Positions 10,039 through 18,074 of a stretch of DNA of 64,000 nt are shown one piece after another. Made by a program: the position numbers and the translations under genes. Numbering within the stretch: the stretch's first letter is position 1; each line of letters begins with the position of its first letter. Where the stretch lies: positions 3,013,448 to 3,077,447 of the forward strand of contig NZ_LGYA01000001.1 in NCBI RefSeq assembly GCF_001273755.1, read 5' to 3'. The notes below the pieces were generated by a model that did not search any database, was not told the origin of the DNA, and worked only from the letters and a program-made list of their open reading frames with translations. The DNA comes from Peribacillus butanolivorans (GTDB lineage Bacteria > Bacillota > Bacilli > Bacillales > DSM-1321).

Positions 10039-10746
10039 TCACTTTGTTTGCTTTTTTTTATGATCTGGGTAAATTTCCTCTGCCGCTTTTTCAATTTTAG
10101 CAAGGGCGATTTTCATGATATGGTGATATTCATCATCGCCAAAATGTTCATAGAGCTTACAGTAATCATTATATAAATCTAACAGTCCATCGATCATTTC
10201 CTTTTTTTCATTTTTTGTCATTGTCATTTCTCGCTCACCTTTACCAGGGTTGTTTTGTTTAGCAATGATAGCAAGCTCATTATTCTTTTTAGAAAGGAGC
10301 AGCCCTAATTTTCGAATAATTGCATCTGCACGTTTGGCATCGGCTATTAAGGTCAATTCTTCTTCATGCGCTTCAAGCCATTCCCCGTCGGAGATTCGTG
10401 ATAACTCATAGATCACATCCTCCCAGGCATTTTCCTTATAGCGCCATATTTCTGTTCGATAGCCGATAATCTTGAAATAATCCTGTTCATATCCATCTAC
10501 CTGGACTAAGTCACCTAATAAATATTTATACTCAATATCGATCTGTTCTCTTTGATAAAGGATTTCTCCTTCGTATTCATTTATGGATTGCAATGTTTTT
10601 TCAATATAAAGACCTTCACTATAATTCACTTCATACACATAAGCACCATCGAGAAATTTTACATCGGTTATTTTCCCGACTGTCCCATACATTATTATTA
10701 CGACTGTATCGCCTATTTTAAATTTCGGCTGTTTTTTCTTGCCCAT
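10039..10746 (-). CDS. yodN: YodN-like protein with two KOW/SH3-like segments
   Basis: Cytoplasmic protein of 235 residues with unknown function. Two related beta-rich segments appear near the N-terminus, FKIGDTVVIIMYGTVGKIT and LLGDLVQVDGYEQDYFKIIG, resembling small KOW/SH3-type modules, followed by a helical, charged C-terminal half ending in DHKKKQTK. An upstream ATG at 10755 directly abuts GGGGG; the ATG at 10746 lies nine bases after it and is preferred. Position and sequence agree with B. subtilis YodN. Confidence 0.8.
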   Translation of the reverse strand: MGKKKQPKFKIGDTVVIIMYGTVGKITDVKFLDGAYVYEVNYSEGLYIEKTLQSINEYEGEILYQREQIDIEYKYLLGDLVQVDGYEQDYFKIIGYRTEIWRYKENAWEDVIYELSRISDGEWLEAHEEELTLIADAKRADAIIRKLGLLLSKKNNELAIIAKQNNPGKGEREMTMTKNEKKEMIDGLLDLYNDYCKLYEHFGDDEYHHIMKIALAKIEKAAEEIYPDHKKKQTK

Positions 10747-10926
10747 AAGAGACATCCCCCAATATGGTCCTTATCGTTTGATTAGTAAATTATATGCACA
10801 AACAAACATGGAGGTTAATAGAAAGAGGGGGGCATTTTGCTCATTTAGATACAAAAGTACTCTCATTTAATAAAGGGTCATTTCAATGCTAAAGTTATGT
10901 GGTGTTACTATTCATTCTCTACATAA

Positions 10927-10956
10927 AAAAACCGTCTCATCGAATGAGACGGTTCG
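10927..10956 (-). terminator. Terminator overlapping the histidine kinase stop
   Basis: On the reverse strand AACCGTCTCAT and ATGAGACGGTT pair around TCG and are followed by TTTTTATG. The kinase stop codon at 10937 lies within the hairpin. Confidence 0.85.
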
Positions 10957-12703
10957 TTGTAGGAATAGTCAGGATTACGTCTGTTCCTTGGCCATATGTA
11001 CTTTCAATTTGAAATTTCCCTTTTAGTTCCTCCATAATTTGGATGCATGTCGCAACTCCCAGACCATTCCCTTCCAATTTTGTTGTATAAAAGGGCATAC
11101 CGATATTTTTTATATTCTCGGGGCTAATTCCTATTCCATCATCACGAATGATTAATTTTATATATTGAGGAACGATTGTAAGATTTAATTCAATCTTCCC
11201 CTTAGAATCGAATGCTTCACAAGAATTATTCAAGACATTCAAGAGAACTTGCCTCAATCGGTTTCGATCAGTATAAATATATATAGATTGTGTCACTGAA
11301 TTAATGAATGTTACATGAGAACTAGGATTTGAAGAAGAATAGACATCTATAATTTCATCGAGGAAATCTTTTAGATCAAGTTTCTCCCATTCAAGCTGAT
11401 GAGGCTTTGCTAAATCAAGAAGTTGAGTTACAAATACATTAACCCGATTGACTTCCTCAAGCATGACATCACTATACTTTACTATTAAAGTTTTATCATA
11501 ATCCTGGCTCTTCAATAGTTGGAAGAACCCCTTTATTGTAGTCAATGGGTTCCTAATTTCATGGGCAACCCCTGCAGCTAGCTGACCTACATATTTCAAC
11601 TTTTCCGTACGAACGATTTCCTTTTCACGATCCTCTATCGTTTCCATCATTCTCTGAAAAGCAAGGTTCAGTTTTACCATTTCTTCAAAGCTTCTTTTAT
11701 TAGAAACGACGAATTCTTTTCCTTCAATAAATTCCTCTGTTGCTTCAACAAGATCTTGAACAGGTCGCACAAGAGTCTTTGTAAATAAATAGACCACTAT
11801 AATGATTGATACAAATAAAATCGTGTAAATGGTTAGATAACGTGACAAAAGATCATTCAAAGGCTGAAACACTTGTTTCTTATCAGCTCCCACAACTACA
11901 AACCATTTATTTTCCGTTTGTGCTAGCGTATGAACAGCCTGAATAGAATATATTTTCTCTCCATTCTCTGCACTGTACAAGTTATCCGTTTCAGAAGCTT
12001 CTATCAGTTTTGCTTTTGTTAATCCCATTTCCTCTAAGGTAGAATTCTGTTGGATGCCATGGGGATCTTTTTTGGAAACCATGATACCTTCTTGATTAAT
12101 CATGAAAATGTTCACAGGATACTTATCACTAATATCAACAGCTTTTCTCTCGATCATCTCCCAAAGGTTTTCTAAGCGGAAGGCCGAGGAGACAACACCA
12201 ACCATTTGCCCTGTACGACCATATACCGGTGCACTTAAAGTTATTATGGGTTCAGAATAAGCTCGTGTTTTATACACGTCAGAAAGAAATTCATTACCTT
12301 CTAGTGCTTCTTCAAACCATATTCTCTCAGCTAAGTTAGCTCCGATCATTTTATTAGATGTATCTGCAATAACTTTACCTTCCAAATCCAAATACAAAGC
12401 TCCGTAATATTCCCCTTTTGCTCCAATGAACTTTTTTAGTTCATCAGACTTCTCTTCTTTTGATGAGCCAGGATTTATGATTACCGAATTTGCACTTAAT
12501 AACTTCACATCACTATTCCGTTCGTTCAAATAACTATATGTTTCATTGACGAAATTAAGTGAACCTGCATTCAAGGCATTTTTTGCTTCTTTTTCAAGCA
12601 AAGAGCGTTGTGATCCATAGGAAATTATCCCCAATATCAGAACAGGTAGACTTGCTATAAGTAAAGAATAAAGCAAAATTCGGGTTTGAAGGCTTTTAAG
12701 CAT
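10937..12703 (-). CDS. Membrane sensor histidine kinase (dCache-HAMP-HisKA-HATPase)
   Basis: The 588-residue sensor kinase has a transmembrane helix at 8-29, an extracellular dCache-like sensor at about 35-280 with repeated PAS-like folds (GALYLDLEGKVIADTS and NIFMINQEGIMVSKK), a second helix at 289-308 and a HAMP segment. The phosphoacceptor His381 lies in GVAHEIRNPLTTIKGFFQLL, and the ATPase domain has NNSCEAFDSKGKIE, IRDDGIGI and GNGLGVATC. The HisKA motif is that of the Bacillus sporulation-kinase group, so phosphorelay input is plausible but not shown. No response regulator adjoins it, making it an orphan kinase. The gene is absent at this place in B. subtilis, between yodN and yozE. Confidence 0.9.
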   Translation of the reverse strand: MLKSLQTRILLYSLLIASLPVLILGIISYGSQRSLLEKEAKNALNAGSLNFVNETYSYLNERNSDVKLLSANSVIINPGSSKEEKSDELKKFIGAKGEYYGALYLDLEGKVIADTSNKMIGANLAERIWFEEALEGNEFLSDVYKTRAYSEPIITLSAPVYGRTGQMVGVVSSAFRLENLWEMIERKAVDISDKYPVNIFMINQEGIMVSKKDPHGIQQNSTLEEMGLTKAKLIEASETDNLYSAENGEKIYSIQAVHTLAQTENKWFVVVGADKKQVFQPLNDLLSRYLTIYTILFVSIIIVVYLFTKTLVRPVQDLVEATEEFIEGKEFVVSNKRSFEEMVKLNLAFQRMMETIEDREKEIVRTEKLKYVGQLAAGVAHEIRNPLTTIKGFFQLLKSQDYDKTLIVKYSDVMLEEVNRVNVFVTQLLDLAKPHQLEWEKLDLKDFLDEIIDVYSSSNPSSHVTFINSVTQSIYIYTDRNRLRQVLLNVLNNSCEAFDSKGKIELNLTIVPQYIKLIIRDDGIGISPENIKNIGMPFYTTKLEGNGLGVATCIQIMEELKGKFQIESTYGQGTDVILTIPTTNRLIR

Positions 12704-12731
12704 CCTTCGGTTCCCCCTATTCCTGATCTCC

Positions 12732-12959
12732 CTACTGGAGTCCTTCTTCTATTTGGACATATTGTTCCCACGCACGATCAAATACAGTCATACTTTCGAG
12801 ATAGTCGCCATTCAATTCTAAATAACTACTTAATTCATTATAATCATCCGATTGCTTTGGGAAACTGTGATCGTTATAAGCGTGATTAGCAAATTTAGTG
12901 ATGGCATCAATTTCTTTAGGTTGTCGGAATTTCATTAAATATAAATAAAACGGTCTCAT
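12732..12959 (-). CDS. yozE: YozE family protein (UPF0346)
   Basis: A 75-residue cytoplasmic protein of unknown role. Key blocks are FYLYLMKFRQPKEIDAIT, FANHAYNDHSFPKQSDDY, ELSSYLELNGDYLESM and TVFDRAWEQY, closely like B. subtilis YozE, a sterile-alpha-motif-like fold. The ATG at 12959 follows AGGAGGG. It ends 28 bases before the histidine kinase and may be transcribed with it. Confidence 0.92.
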   Translation of the reverse strand: MRPFYLYLMKFRQPKEIDAITKFANHAYNDHSFPKQSDDYNELSSYLELNGDYLESMTVFDRAWEQYVQIEEGLQ

Positions 12960-13541
12960 GTGACGAGCCCTCCTAAAAAGTAACTAAGATTTCAGCTTTA
13001 ATATATCGGAAACTTTCCCTTCCGTCTACATTTTTAAAAACCAACATGGGTTTTTCTTCCTAACAATTATAGGACAACTAACGATATTTCACCAGAAACA
13101 GAACGCAATTTATGACGAACTGTGATTGAAGAAAGAGTACAATGTCAATTTTCTTCGAAATTAATTTATATTAACCTTTCACAATAGTGTCCAAGTCTTG
13201 CCTGTCAGGTCAGCTCTTATCCAATAAAAATAAAAGCCGATGTTTCCTTAGCGCAGGAAACATCGGCTTTCTAGTCGAAATTCTCTTTTTTCGGGCACGA
13301 ACCTAACAGTACAGACGAGTTTTAATCTTTCTGAAATAGTTGAATAATTAATACCAAACTAATCAATTCTTTTTACTGAGTACAAGCTAACATTTAATGG
13401 AGCTTAAATAGGTTTGTTTACAATTATTCAACAATCATATAACTCAATGACTTACTCTTTTCTGTCTACACTAAGGGAATCATATCCTTTAAATAGAGAA
13501 ATATATGTTTTTATAGTAACTGTACAATCTCTTCCTACCTA
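12960..13541. other. Intergenic stretch between yozE and the qox segment
   Basis: No open frame with a ribosome site was found in about 580 bp. It holds the 15-bp-stem hairpin at 13232-13271, which suits the end of the qox transcript, and AT-rich sequence in front of yozE that must include its promoter. Confidence 0.6.
13232..13271 (-). terminator. Strong hairpin terminator downstream of qoxD
   Basis: AAAGCCGATGTTTCC and GGAAACATCGGCTTT form a perfect 15-bp stem with an 8-nt loop; on the reverse strand TTATTTTTATT follows. It is the first terminator after qoxD, about 350 bases past its stop. Confidence 0.85.
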
Positions 13542-13628
13542 AAAATCAAAGTAATTCCGCTTCAATAATCTCTTCATCTTCAATAACTCATCATACTTGG
13601 TCTGTTTCCCTAGCTGTTTCATATCAAT
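13542..13628 (-). repeat. Direct repeat copy A: 3' end of yokU, downstream of qoxD
   Basis: Bases 13561-13607 are identical to 17820-17866 (47 bp), and similarity extends to about 87 bp with a 5-bp length difference. On the reverse strand it encodes the yokU tail, KQTKYDELLKMKRLLKRNYFDF and stop, with no start. It abuts and includes the qoxD stop codon. With copy B at 17806-17887 it brackets the qox operon in the same orientation. Confidence 0.9.
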
Positions 13629-13911
13629 AACTCCAACCCCAGACCATACATAGTATTGTACCGAAGACAGTAATTAGAGCTAGGAATATAGCGCAATATA
13701 GAGTCATAAAAATTGATTTGCTATCATCAGTTTCACGAGCATGCATAAACACAACTAGTTGAACAGCTGCTTGTATAAATGCTGTCAATATAAAAATCGT
13801 CATGCCTGTTGCTTTTGACATATTGAAGAAGTAAACCAAAAGAGCTACAAACGTCAAAATCAATGAAAATACAAAACCCCATACTTGTTTAGCCGGGAAT
13901 AATTCCTTCAT
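13624..13911 (-). CDS. qoxD: aa3-type menaquinol oxidase subunit IV
   Basis: Small membrane subunit of 95 residues with three helices, beginning MKELFPAKQVWGF and containing TAFIQAAVQLVVFMHARET, the signature of subunit IV (COX4/CyoD/QoxD). The ATG at 13911 lies three bases from the end of qoxC; a longer in-frame extension to 13959 overlaps qoxC and lacks a ribosome site. It is shorter than B. subtilis QoxD (124 residues) because the hydrophilic tail is absent. Its stop codon lies at the edge of repeat copy A, so the tail may have been lost at the recombination junction. Confidence 0.88.
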   Translation of the reverse strand: MKELFPAKQVWGFVFSLILTFVALLVYFFNMSKATGMTIFILTAFIQAAVQLVVFMHARETDDSKSIFMTLYCAIFLALITVFGTILCMVWGWSY

Positions 13912-13913
13912 GT

Positions 13914-14510
13914 TTATGTCATTCCTTTCATGTAGATAAAGGTGAAGATGAAGATCCAAACGATATCTAAGAAATGCCAGTAAAGAGAGAAAATGAAGGA
14001 TTTATTGGCTGTTTCAGGTGTCAACCCGCGTTTTTTCACTTGAAGGATAATAAAGAACCCCCAGAAAAGTCCTAATGTAACATGTGCTCCATGTGTCCCT
14101 AATGTTGTAAAGAGCATCGAAGTAAATGCACTAGTTTGCAGTGTAGCTCCTTCGTGATAATAGGTAATGAACTCAGTAATTTCAAATCCTAAGAATCCTA
14201 ATCCAAGAAGGAGAGTGATTACGAAGAATGTCAACATGGCTTTCTTGTTGCCAAGTCGCATGGCATGAATTCCAAGCCCGATGACAAAACTGCTTGTTAA
14301 GAGCAAGAATGTTTCAGCAAGTACTGGAGTGATTTCAAAAATTTCTGCTCCAGTAGGACCGTTACCCGTACGATCAACTAATGTAAAATATGATGCAAAG
14401 AGTGTTGCAAAAAGCATAATTTCGGCACCAAGAAAAATCCAGAAGCCTAAAATATTTAGACGATTTTGTTCCGTACTATATTCAAGAGGTTGCGAGTGAT
14501 CTATTTCCAT
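13914..14510 (-). CDS. qoxC: aa3-type menaquinol oxidase subunit III
   Basis: Membrane subunit III of a haem-copper quinol oxidase, 198 residues with about five helices. Motifs include [56 protein letters not shown] and [18 protein letters not shown]. These fit QoxC better than CtaE. Its ATG overlaps the end of qoxB by 10 bases, indicating translational coupling, and qoxD follows after two bases. Confidence 0.95.
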   Translation of the reverse strand: MEIDHSQPLEYSTEQNRLNILGFWIFLGAEIMLFATLFASYFTLVDRTGNGPTGAEIFEITPVLAETFLLLTSSFVIGLGIHAMRLGNKKAMLTFFVITLLLGLGFLGFEITEFITYYHEGATLQTSAFTSMLFTTLGTHGAHVTLGLFWGFFIILQVKKRGLTPETANKSFIFSLYWHFLDIVWIFIFTFIYMKGMT

Positions 14511-16456
14511 TTATTAACACCCCCAAATTTTGCTTCTGTCTCTTTAATTTCTTCTACAGAAATGTAATGCCCATGATCTATTTCGAATGAACGATGAGCC
14601 ATGCAAACAAAGATACCGATTAACCCAATAATCGCAAGAAACCATATGCTGAATACTAACGCAAATCCAAAGACAAAGAAGATACAGGACATGATAAACG
14701 GTACGCCGCTGTTATTGGGCATATGAATTTTTTCATAGTCACCCTTGAATAATTCATGACCTTTATATTTAGCATCCCAAAACGTTTCCCTTGAGTTCAC
14801 TTGTGGAATAATAGCAAAGTTATATTCTGGTACTGGATTATGAGTAGCCCATTCAAGGGAACGTGCATCCCACGGATCATCACTAACATCTCTTGGAGCA
14901 TGGCGAATGCTATAGTAAATCGTATATACGATTAATACAAAGCTGATTGCCATTAGAGTCGCCCCGATAAACGAAATCATATTCAATGGTCCAAATCCAG
15001 TCGATTCAGAGTATGTGTATATACGACGTGCTTGACCATCTAAACCAGTGATATACATAGGGAAGAATGCTAAGCAAAAACCAATGGTTAGAAACCAGAA
15101 CGCCCATTTCCCAATCCTTTCATTCAACATGAAACCAAACATTTTCGGCCAGTAGTAAGTTCCGGCACCAAGCACAGCAAATACTACACCCGGAATGATG
15201 ACATTGTGGAAGTGAGCTACTAAAAACATTGTATTATGGTATTGATAATCCGCCGCTGACATCGCAAGCATAACCCCGGTAACTCCACCGATTGTGAAAA
15301 GAGGTATGAAACCTATTGAATAAAGCATAGGTACGGTAAATCTGATTCTACCTTTCCACATCGTGAACAACCAGTTAAAGATCTTGATTCCAGTCGGAAT
15401 AGCAATTACCATCGTTGTAATCGAGAAAATACTATTAACATATGCTGCTTGCCCCATTGTAAAGAAATGGTGCGTCCAAACGAAGAATGAATATATAGAG
15501 ATAAATACCATTGAAGCAACCATTGATCGATAGCCATATAGGTTACGTCGTGAAAAGGTTGGGATAATCTCACTAAAAAGACCAAATGCAGGCAAGATTA
15601 AGATATATACTTCAGGATGTCCCCAAACCCAGAACAGGTTAGCCCAAAGCATATCCATACCGCCCTCAGTCATTGTGAAAAACTTGGTTGCGAATAGTCG
15701 ATCCATTGTTCCCATGATCAGCGCCACTGTTAATACAGGGAATGCGAAAATGATAATAATGCTTGTGACTAAAGCAGACCATGTAAACATTGGCATTTTC
15801 ATTAATGTCATACCGGGTGCTCTCATTTTAAGAATAGTCGTCAAAAAGTTAATCCCCGTCATTAATGTACCTATTCCGGCTATCTGAATACCAATCATAT
15901 AATAATTCGTTCCAACATGCGGGCTAAATTCATTACCTGCAAGCGGGAAATAAGATGTCCACCCTGCATCAGGCGAACCACCAATTACAAAAGAGATGTT
16001 GAATAGCATCGCACCCATAAAAAATAACCAGAAACTTATGGCATTTAGACGTGGAAACGCTACATCTCGTGCTCCAATTTGTAATGGCACTACGAAATTC
16101 ATTAAGGCCATAATGTACGGCATCGCCATAAAGAGAATCATCACAACCCCGTGTGTTGAAAAAATTTCATTATAGTGCTGTGAATCTAATAATTTGTTAT
16201 CCGGTACGGCAAGTTGCGCACGCATCATCACAGCATCTACCCCACCACGAAATAGCATCAACAAAGCAGATATTAGATACATAATACCTATTCTTTTATG
16301 ATCGACTGTTGTTAGCCAGCCACTCCATAAAAAAAACCATTTTTTAAAGTGGGTTAAACCAACAATGATCAAGAGAACAGTAACACCAATGGCCACCATT
16401 GATGAGTAAATGACGGGACTAGGATTAGGTATAAGAAATCTAGAGAAAAAACCCAT
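14501..16456 (-). CDS. qoxB: aa3-type menaquinol oxidase subunit I
   Basis: Catalytic subunit of 651 residues with 14-15 predicted membrane helices; it reduces O2 to water and pumps protons. Diagnostic motifs are [30 protein letters not shown] with the low-spin haem His, [15 protein letters not shown] with the CuB His and cross-linked Tyr, WTHHFFTMG with two CuB His, and [11 protein letters not shown] with the haem a3 and haem a His ligands. Length and C-terminus ([15 protein letters not shown]) match QoxB. The preceding AAAGGAAA sits before the ATG. Second gene of qoxABCD. Confidence 0.97.
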   Translation of the reverse strand: MGFFSRFLIPNPSPVIYSSMVAIGVTVLLIIVGLTHFKKWFFLWSGWLTTVDHKRIGIMYLISALLMLFRGGVDAVMMRAQLAVPDNKLLDSQHYNEIFSTHGVVMILFMAMPYIMALMNFVVPLQIGARDVAFPRLNAISFWLFFMGAMLFNISFVIGGSPDAGWTSYFPLAGNEFSPHVGTNYYMIGIQIAGIGTLMTGINFLTTILKMRAPGMTLMKMPMFTWSALVTSIIIIFAFPVLTVALIMGTMDRLFATKFFTMTEGGMDMLWANLFWVWGHPEVYILILPAFGLFSEIIPTFSRRNLYGYRSMVASMVFISIYSFFVWTHHFFTMGQAAYVNSIFSITTMVIAIPTGIKIFNWLFTMWKGRIRFTVPMLYSIGFIPLFTIGGVTGVMLAMSAADYQYHNTMFLVAHFHNVIIPGVVFAVLGAGTYYWPKMFGFMLNERIGKWAFWFLTIGFCLAFFPMYITGLDGQARRIYTYSESTGFGPLNMISFIGATLMAISFVLIVYTIYYSIRHAPRDVSDDPWDARSLEWATHNPVPEYNFAIIPQVNSRETFWDAKYKGHELFKGDYEKIHMPNNSGVPFIMSCIFFVFGFALVFSIWFLAIIGLIGIFVCMAHRSFEIDHGHYISVEEIKETEAKFGGVNKWK

Positions 16457-16506
16457 ACTTTTGTGTTTCCTTTCTGAAAATATTTTTCTTGAGATAGACT
16501 AAGAAA

Positions 16507-17430
16507 TTATTCATGATTGTGTGCTGATTTCTCTTGATCATGCTCCATATGTTCACCTTTTGAATTCGCGTTAGAGTCACTTGAGCCATGATGATGTCCA
16601 GCATTTTCACCTTCTGGAGCTGATGAGAAGTCTAAATGAGTTCCAGTAAACGTTAACTGTCCCTCATGACCCGGCTTTAATAATTCCTTGAATCTTACTT
16701 CAGTAATAGGTTTCGCAGTTTCTTTAACTTCCTTTACCCATTCATCAAACTTATCTTGAGACATCGCTTCGACGTGGAACGTATTTTCAGCGAATCCTTT
16801 CCCACTAAAGTTTGCATTTCGTCCCATCATTTCCCCTGATTCGTCCGCCGCTAAGTGTAATGTGGTCACCATGTTAGACATGGCATATTTTTGACCGCCA
16901 AGTTGTGGAATCCAGAAACTCGTGATAGGCCCGAATGAATAAAGTTTAAATTCAAGTGGTCGATTTGTTGGAATATACAAGTAGTTTACTGTCTCGATAT
17001 CGTTTTCTGGATAACTAAAATGCCACTTCCAGTCAGATGACGAAGCGTAAATAATTAATGGATCTTGACCTTTGTACCCTTCCGGAGTGGCTTCCACTTT
17101 ATTGTTGGAAATTACAGAAACAACGGAGAAGAAAATGACGATTAAAATTGGCACCCCAACAATAATCGTTTCAACAACATGATTCCCTTCAATGTAGGGT
17201 GGTTCATATTCTTTAGGTAGTTTAGAGTCACGGTATTTCGTTAACACAAAGACTAAAATAGCACAAACAACAATAACAATAACCGCCATGATCGCAATTG
17301 ATAGCCAAATCACATTGGCTTGCGTTTGGGCTTGAGGTCCTTTAGGATCTAAGACCGCTAATGATTCACAGCCAGAAAGCACATTGACTATGGTAGAGAG
17401 AATGGCTAATAGAACCCATTTTGTTTTCAT
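16507..17430 (-). CDS. qoxA: aa3-type menaquinol oxidase subunit II (lipoprotein)
   Basis: Subunit II of 307 residues with a lipobox-type signal (VNVLSGC, Cys21), two membrane helices at about 40-65 and 85-108, and the cupredoxin-like domain with SDWKWHFSYPENDIETVNYL and FWIPQLGGQKYAMSNM. The CuA cysteines of cytochrome c oxidases are absent, as expected for a quinol oxidase. The C-terminus (about 277-307) carries seven histidines in a hydrophilic tail including GHHHGSS and SAHNHE, which is unusual. The start follows AGAAAGGATA. First gene of qoxABCD. Confidence 0.95.
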   Translation of the reverse strand: MKTKWVLLAILSTIVNVLSGCESLAVLDPKGPQAQTQANVIWLSIAIMAVIVIVVCAILVFVLTKYRDSKLPKEYEPPYIEGNHVVETIIVGVPILIVIFFSVVSVISNNKVEATPEGYKGQDPLIIYASSSDWKWHFSYPENDIETVNYLYIPTNRPLEFKLYSFGPITSFWIPQLGGQKYAMSNMVTTLHLAADESGEMMGRNANFSGKGFAENTFHVEAMSQDKFDEWVKEVKETAKPITEVRFKELLKPGHEGQLTFTGTHLDFSSAPEGENAGHHHGSSDSNANSKGEHMEHDQEKSAHNHE

Positions 17431-17805
17431 ATATGTATCCTTTCTTTTAAGATTTCATTTCTAAGTTATCCCAAAAAATGTTTATTAAGAGTGGTAATTT
17501 CTCACAATCGCATTTATAGGAGGGATGAATATGAATGAATTCATTTGGGGAATGTTCAGAGAAACAGGTAATCTAAATACCTATTTGCTATGAAAAGGAA
17601 TTTGAATATGTGAGGAGATACTGCATGGATTTTTTTATTCCTAGTGGTCAAAGTAAGGGTAGTGAAGATGAAAATTTAAAATGATGCCGCTACTAATGCC
17701 TTCACCGTTCGAGATGTGCACCCTATAGACCACACCGCCGGGCGCACAGAAAAACCTCACCAATAAAAGTAGATGAGGCAACTTCTAATCATTTTGTTAT
17801 TTCCC
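17431..17805. other. Intergenic region between qoxA and yokU
   Basis: About 375 bp that must contain the qoxA promoter on the minus strand. It also holds a broken YqzL-like frame at 17531-17685 and, at 17680-17766 on the plus strand, a short open stretch reading NAFTVRDVHPIDHTAGRT then stop without a start. The latter looks like a coding remnant of unknown origin. Confidence 0.5.
17531..17685 (+). pseudogene. YqzL-like small protein gene broken by a frameshift
   Basis: An AGGAGGG ribosome site precedes an ATG that reads MNEFIWGMFRETGNLNTYLL and meets TGA at 17591. YqzL proteins have the pattern F-W-x-x-F-x-x-TG-x-x-x-x-YLLFKE-x-E. One base further the frame continues EKEFEYVRRYCMDFF to a stop near 17685, so a single-base insertion probably broke an ancestral small gene. 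Function of the family is unknown to me. The 20-residue product could still be made. Confidence 0.5.
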
Positions 17806-17887
17806 AAAATCAAAGTAATTTCAATAATCTCTTCATCTTCAATAACTCATCATACTTGGTCTGTTTTGCAAGCTGTTTCGAATCAAT
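17806..17887 (-). repeat. Direct repeat copy B: 3' end of the yokU gene
   Basis: Matches copy A at 13542-13628, with 47 identical bases at 17820-17866. Relative to A it lacks five bases, which changes the end of the encoded protein from RLLKRNYFDF to RLLKLL. Confidence 0.9.
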
Positions 17888-18073
17888 TAAAAATAGCTGA
17901 TCTTCAATTCCTTTTACTATTTCATCACTCTGAAAAAGAGCTTTACAATTCTCACAATGGGAAGAAGGAGTTTCAGTAATTTCAACGGCTCGCGTTCCAT
18001 CTGGTAATTCCCAATAGACCGTACCCGTTACCGATGTAAGTTTTCCTATCTCACACCATGGACAAGTTTCCAT
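17810..18073 (-). CDS. yokU: YokU family zinc-finger (YgiT-type) protein
   Basis: An 87-residue protein with two CxxC pairs that should bind zinc: CPWC at 4-7 and CENC at about 40-43, a YgiT/MqsA-like knuckle. The rest reads VYWELPDGTRAVEITETP and KQTKYDELLKMKRLLKLL. It starts one base after the kamA stop and is co-transcribed with kamA, its usual neighbour in bacilli; its role there is not known. The last residues differ from the repeat copy at 13542 through a 5-bp deletion, so the natural end was probably KRNYFDF. The loss may be harmless. Confidence 0.85.
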   Translation of the reverse strand: METCPWCEIGKLTSVTGTVYWELPDGTRAVEITETPSSHCENCKALFQSDEIVKGIEDQLFLIDSKQLAKQTKYDELLKMKRLLKLL

Positions 18074-18074
18074 G

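Noticed and set aside
13624..17430. Annotating the oxidase as cytochrome c oxidase ctaCDEF
   Set aside because: Subunit II lacks the CuA cysteines and any cytochrome c domain, and all four subunits match the Qox type.
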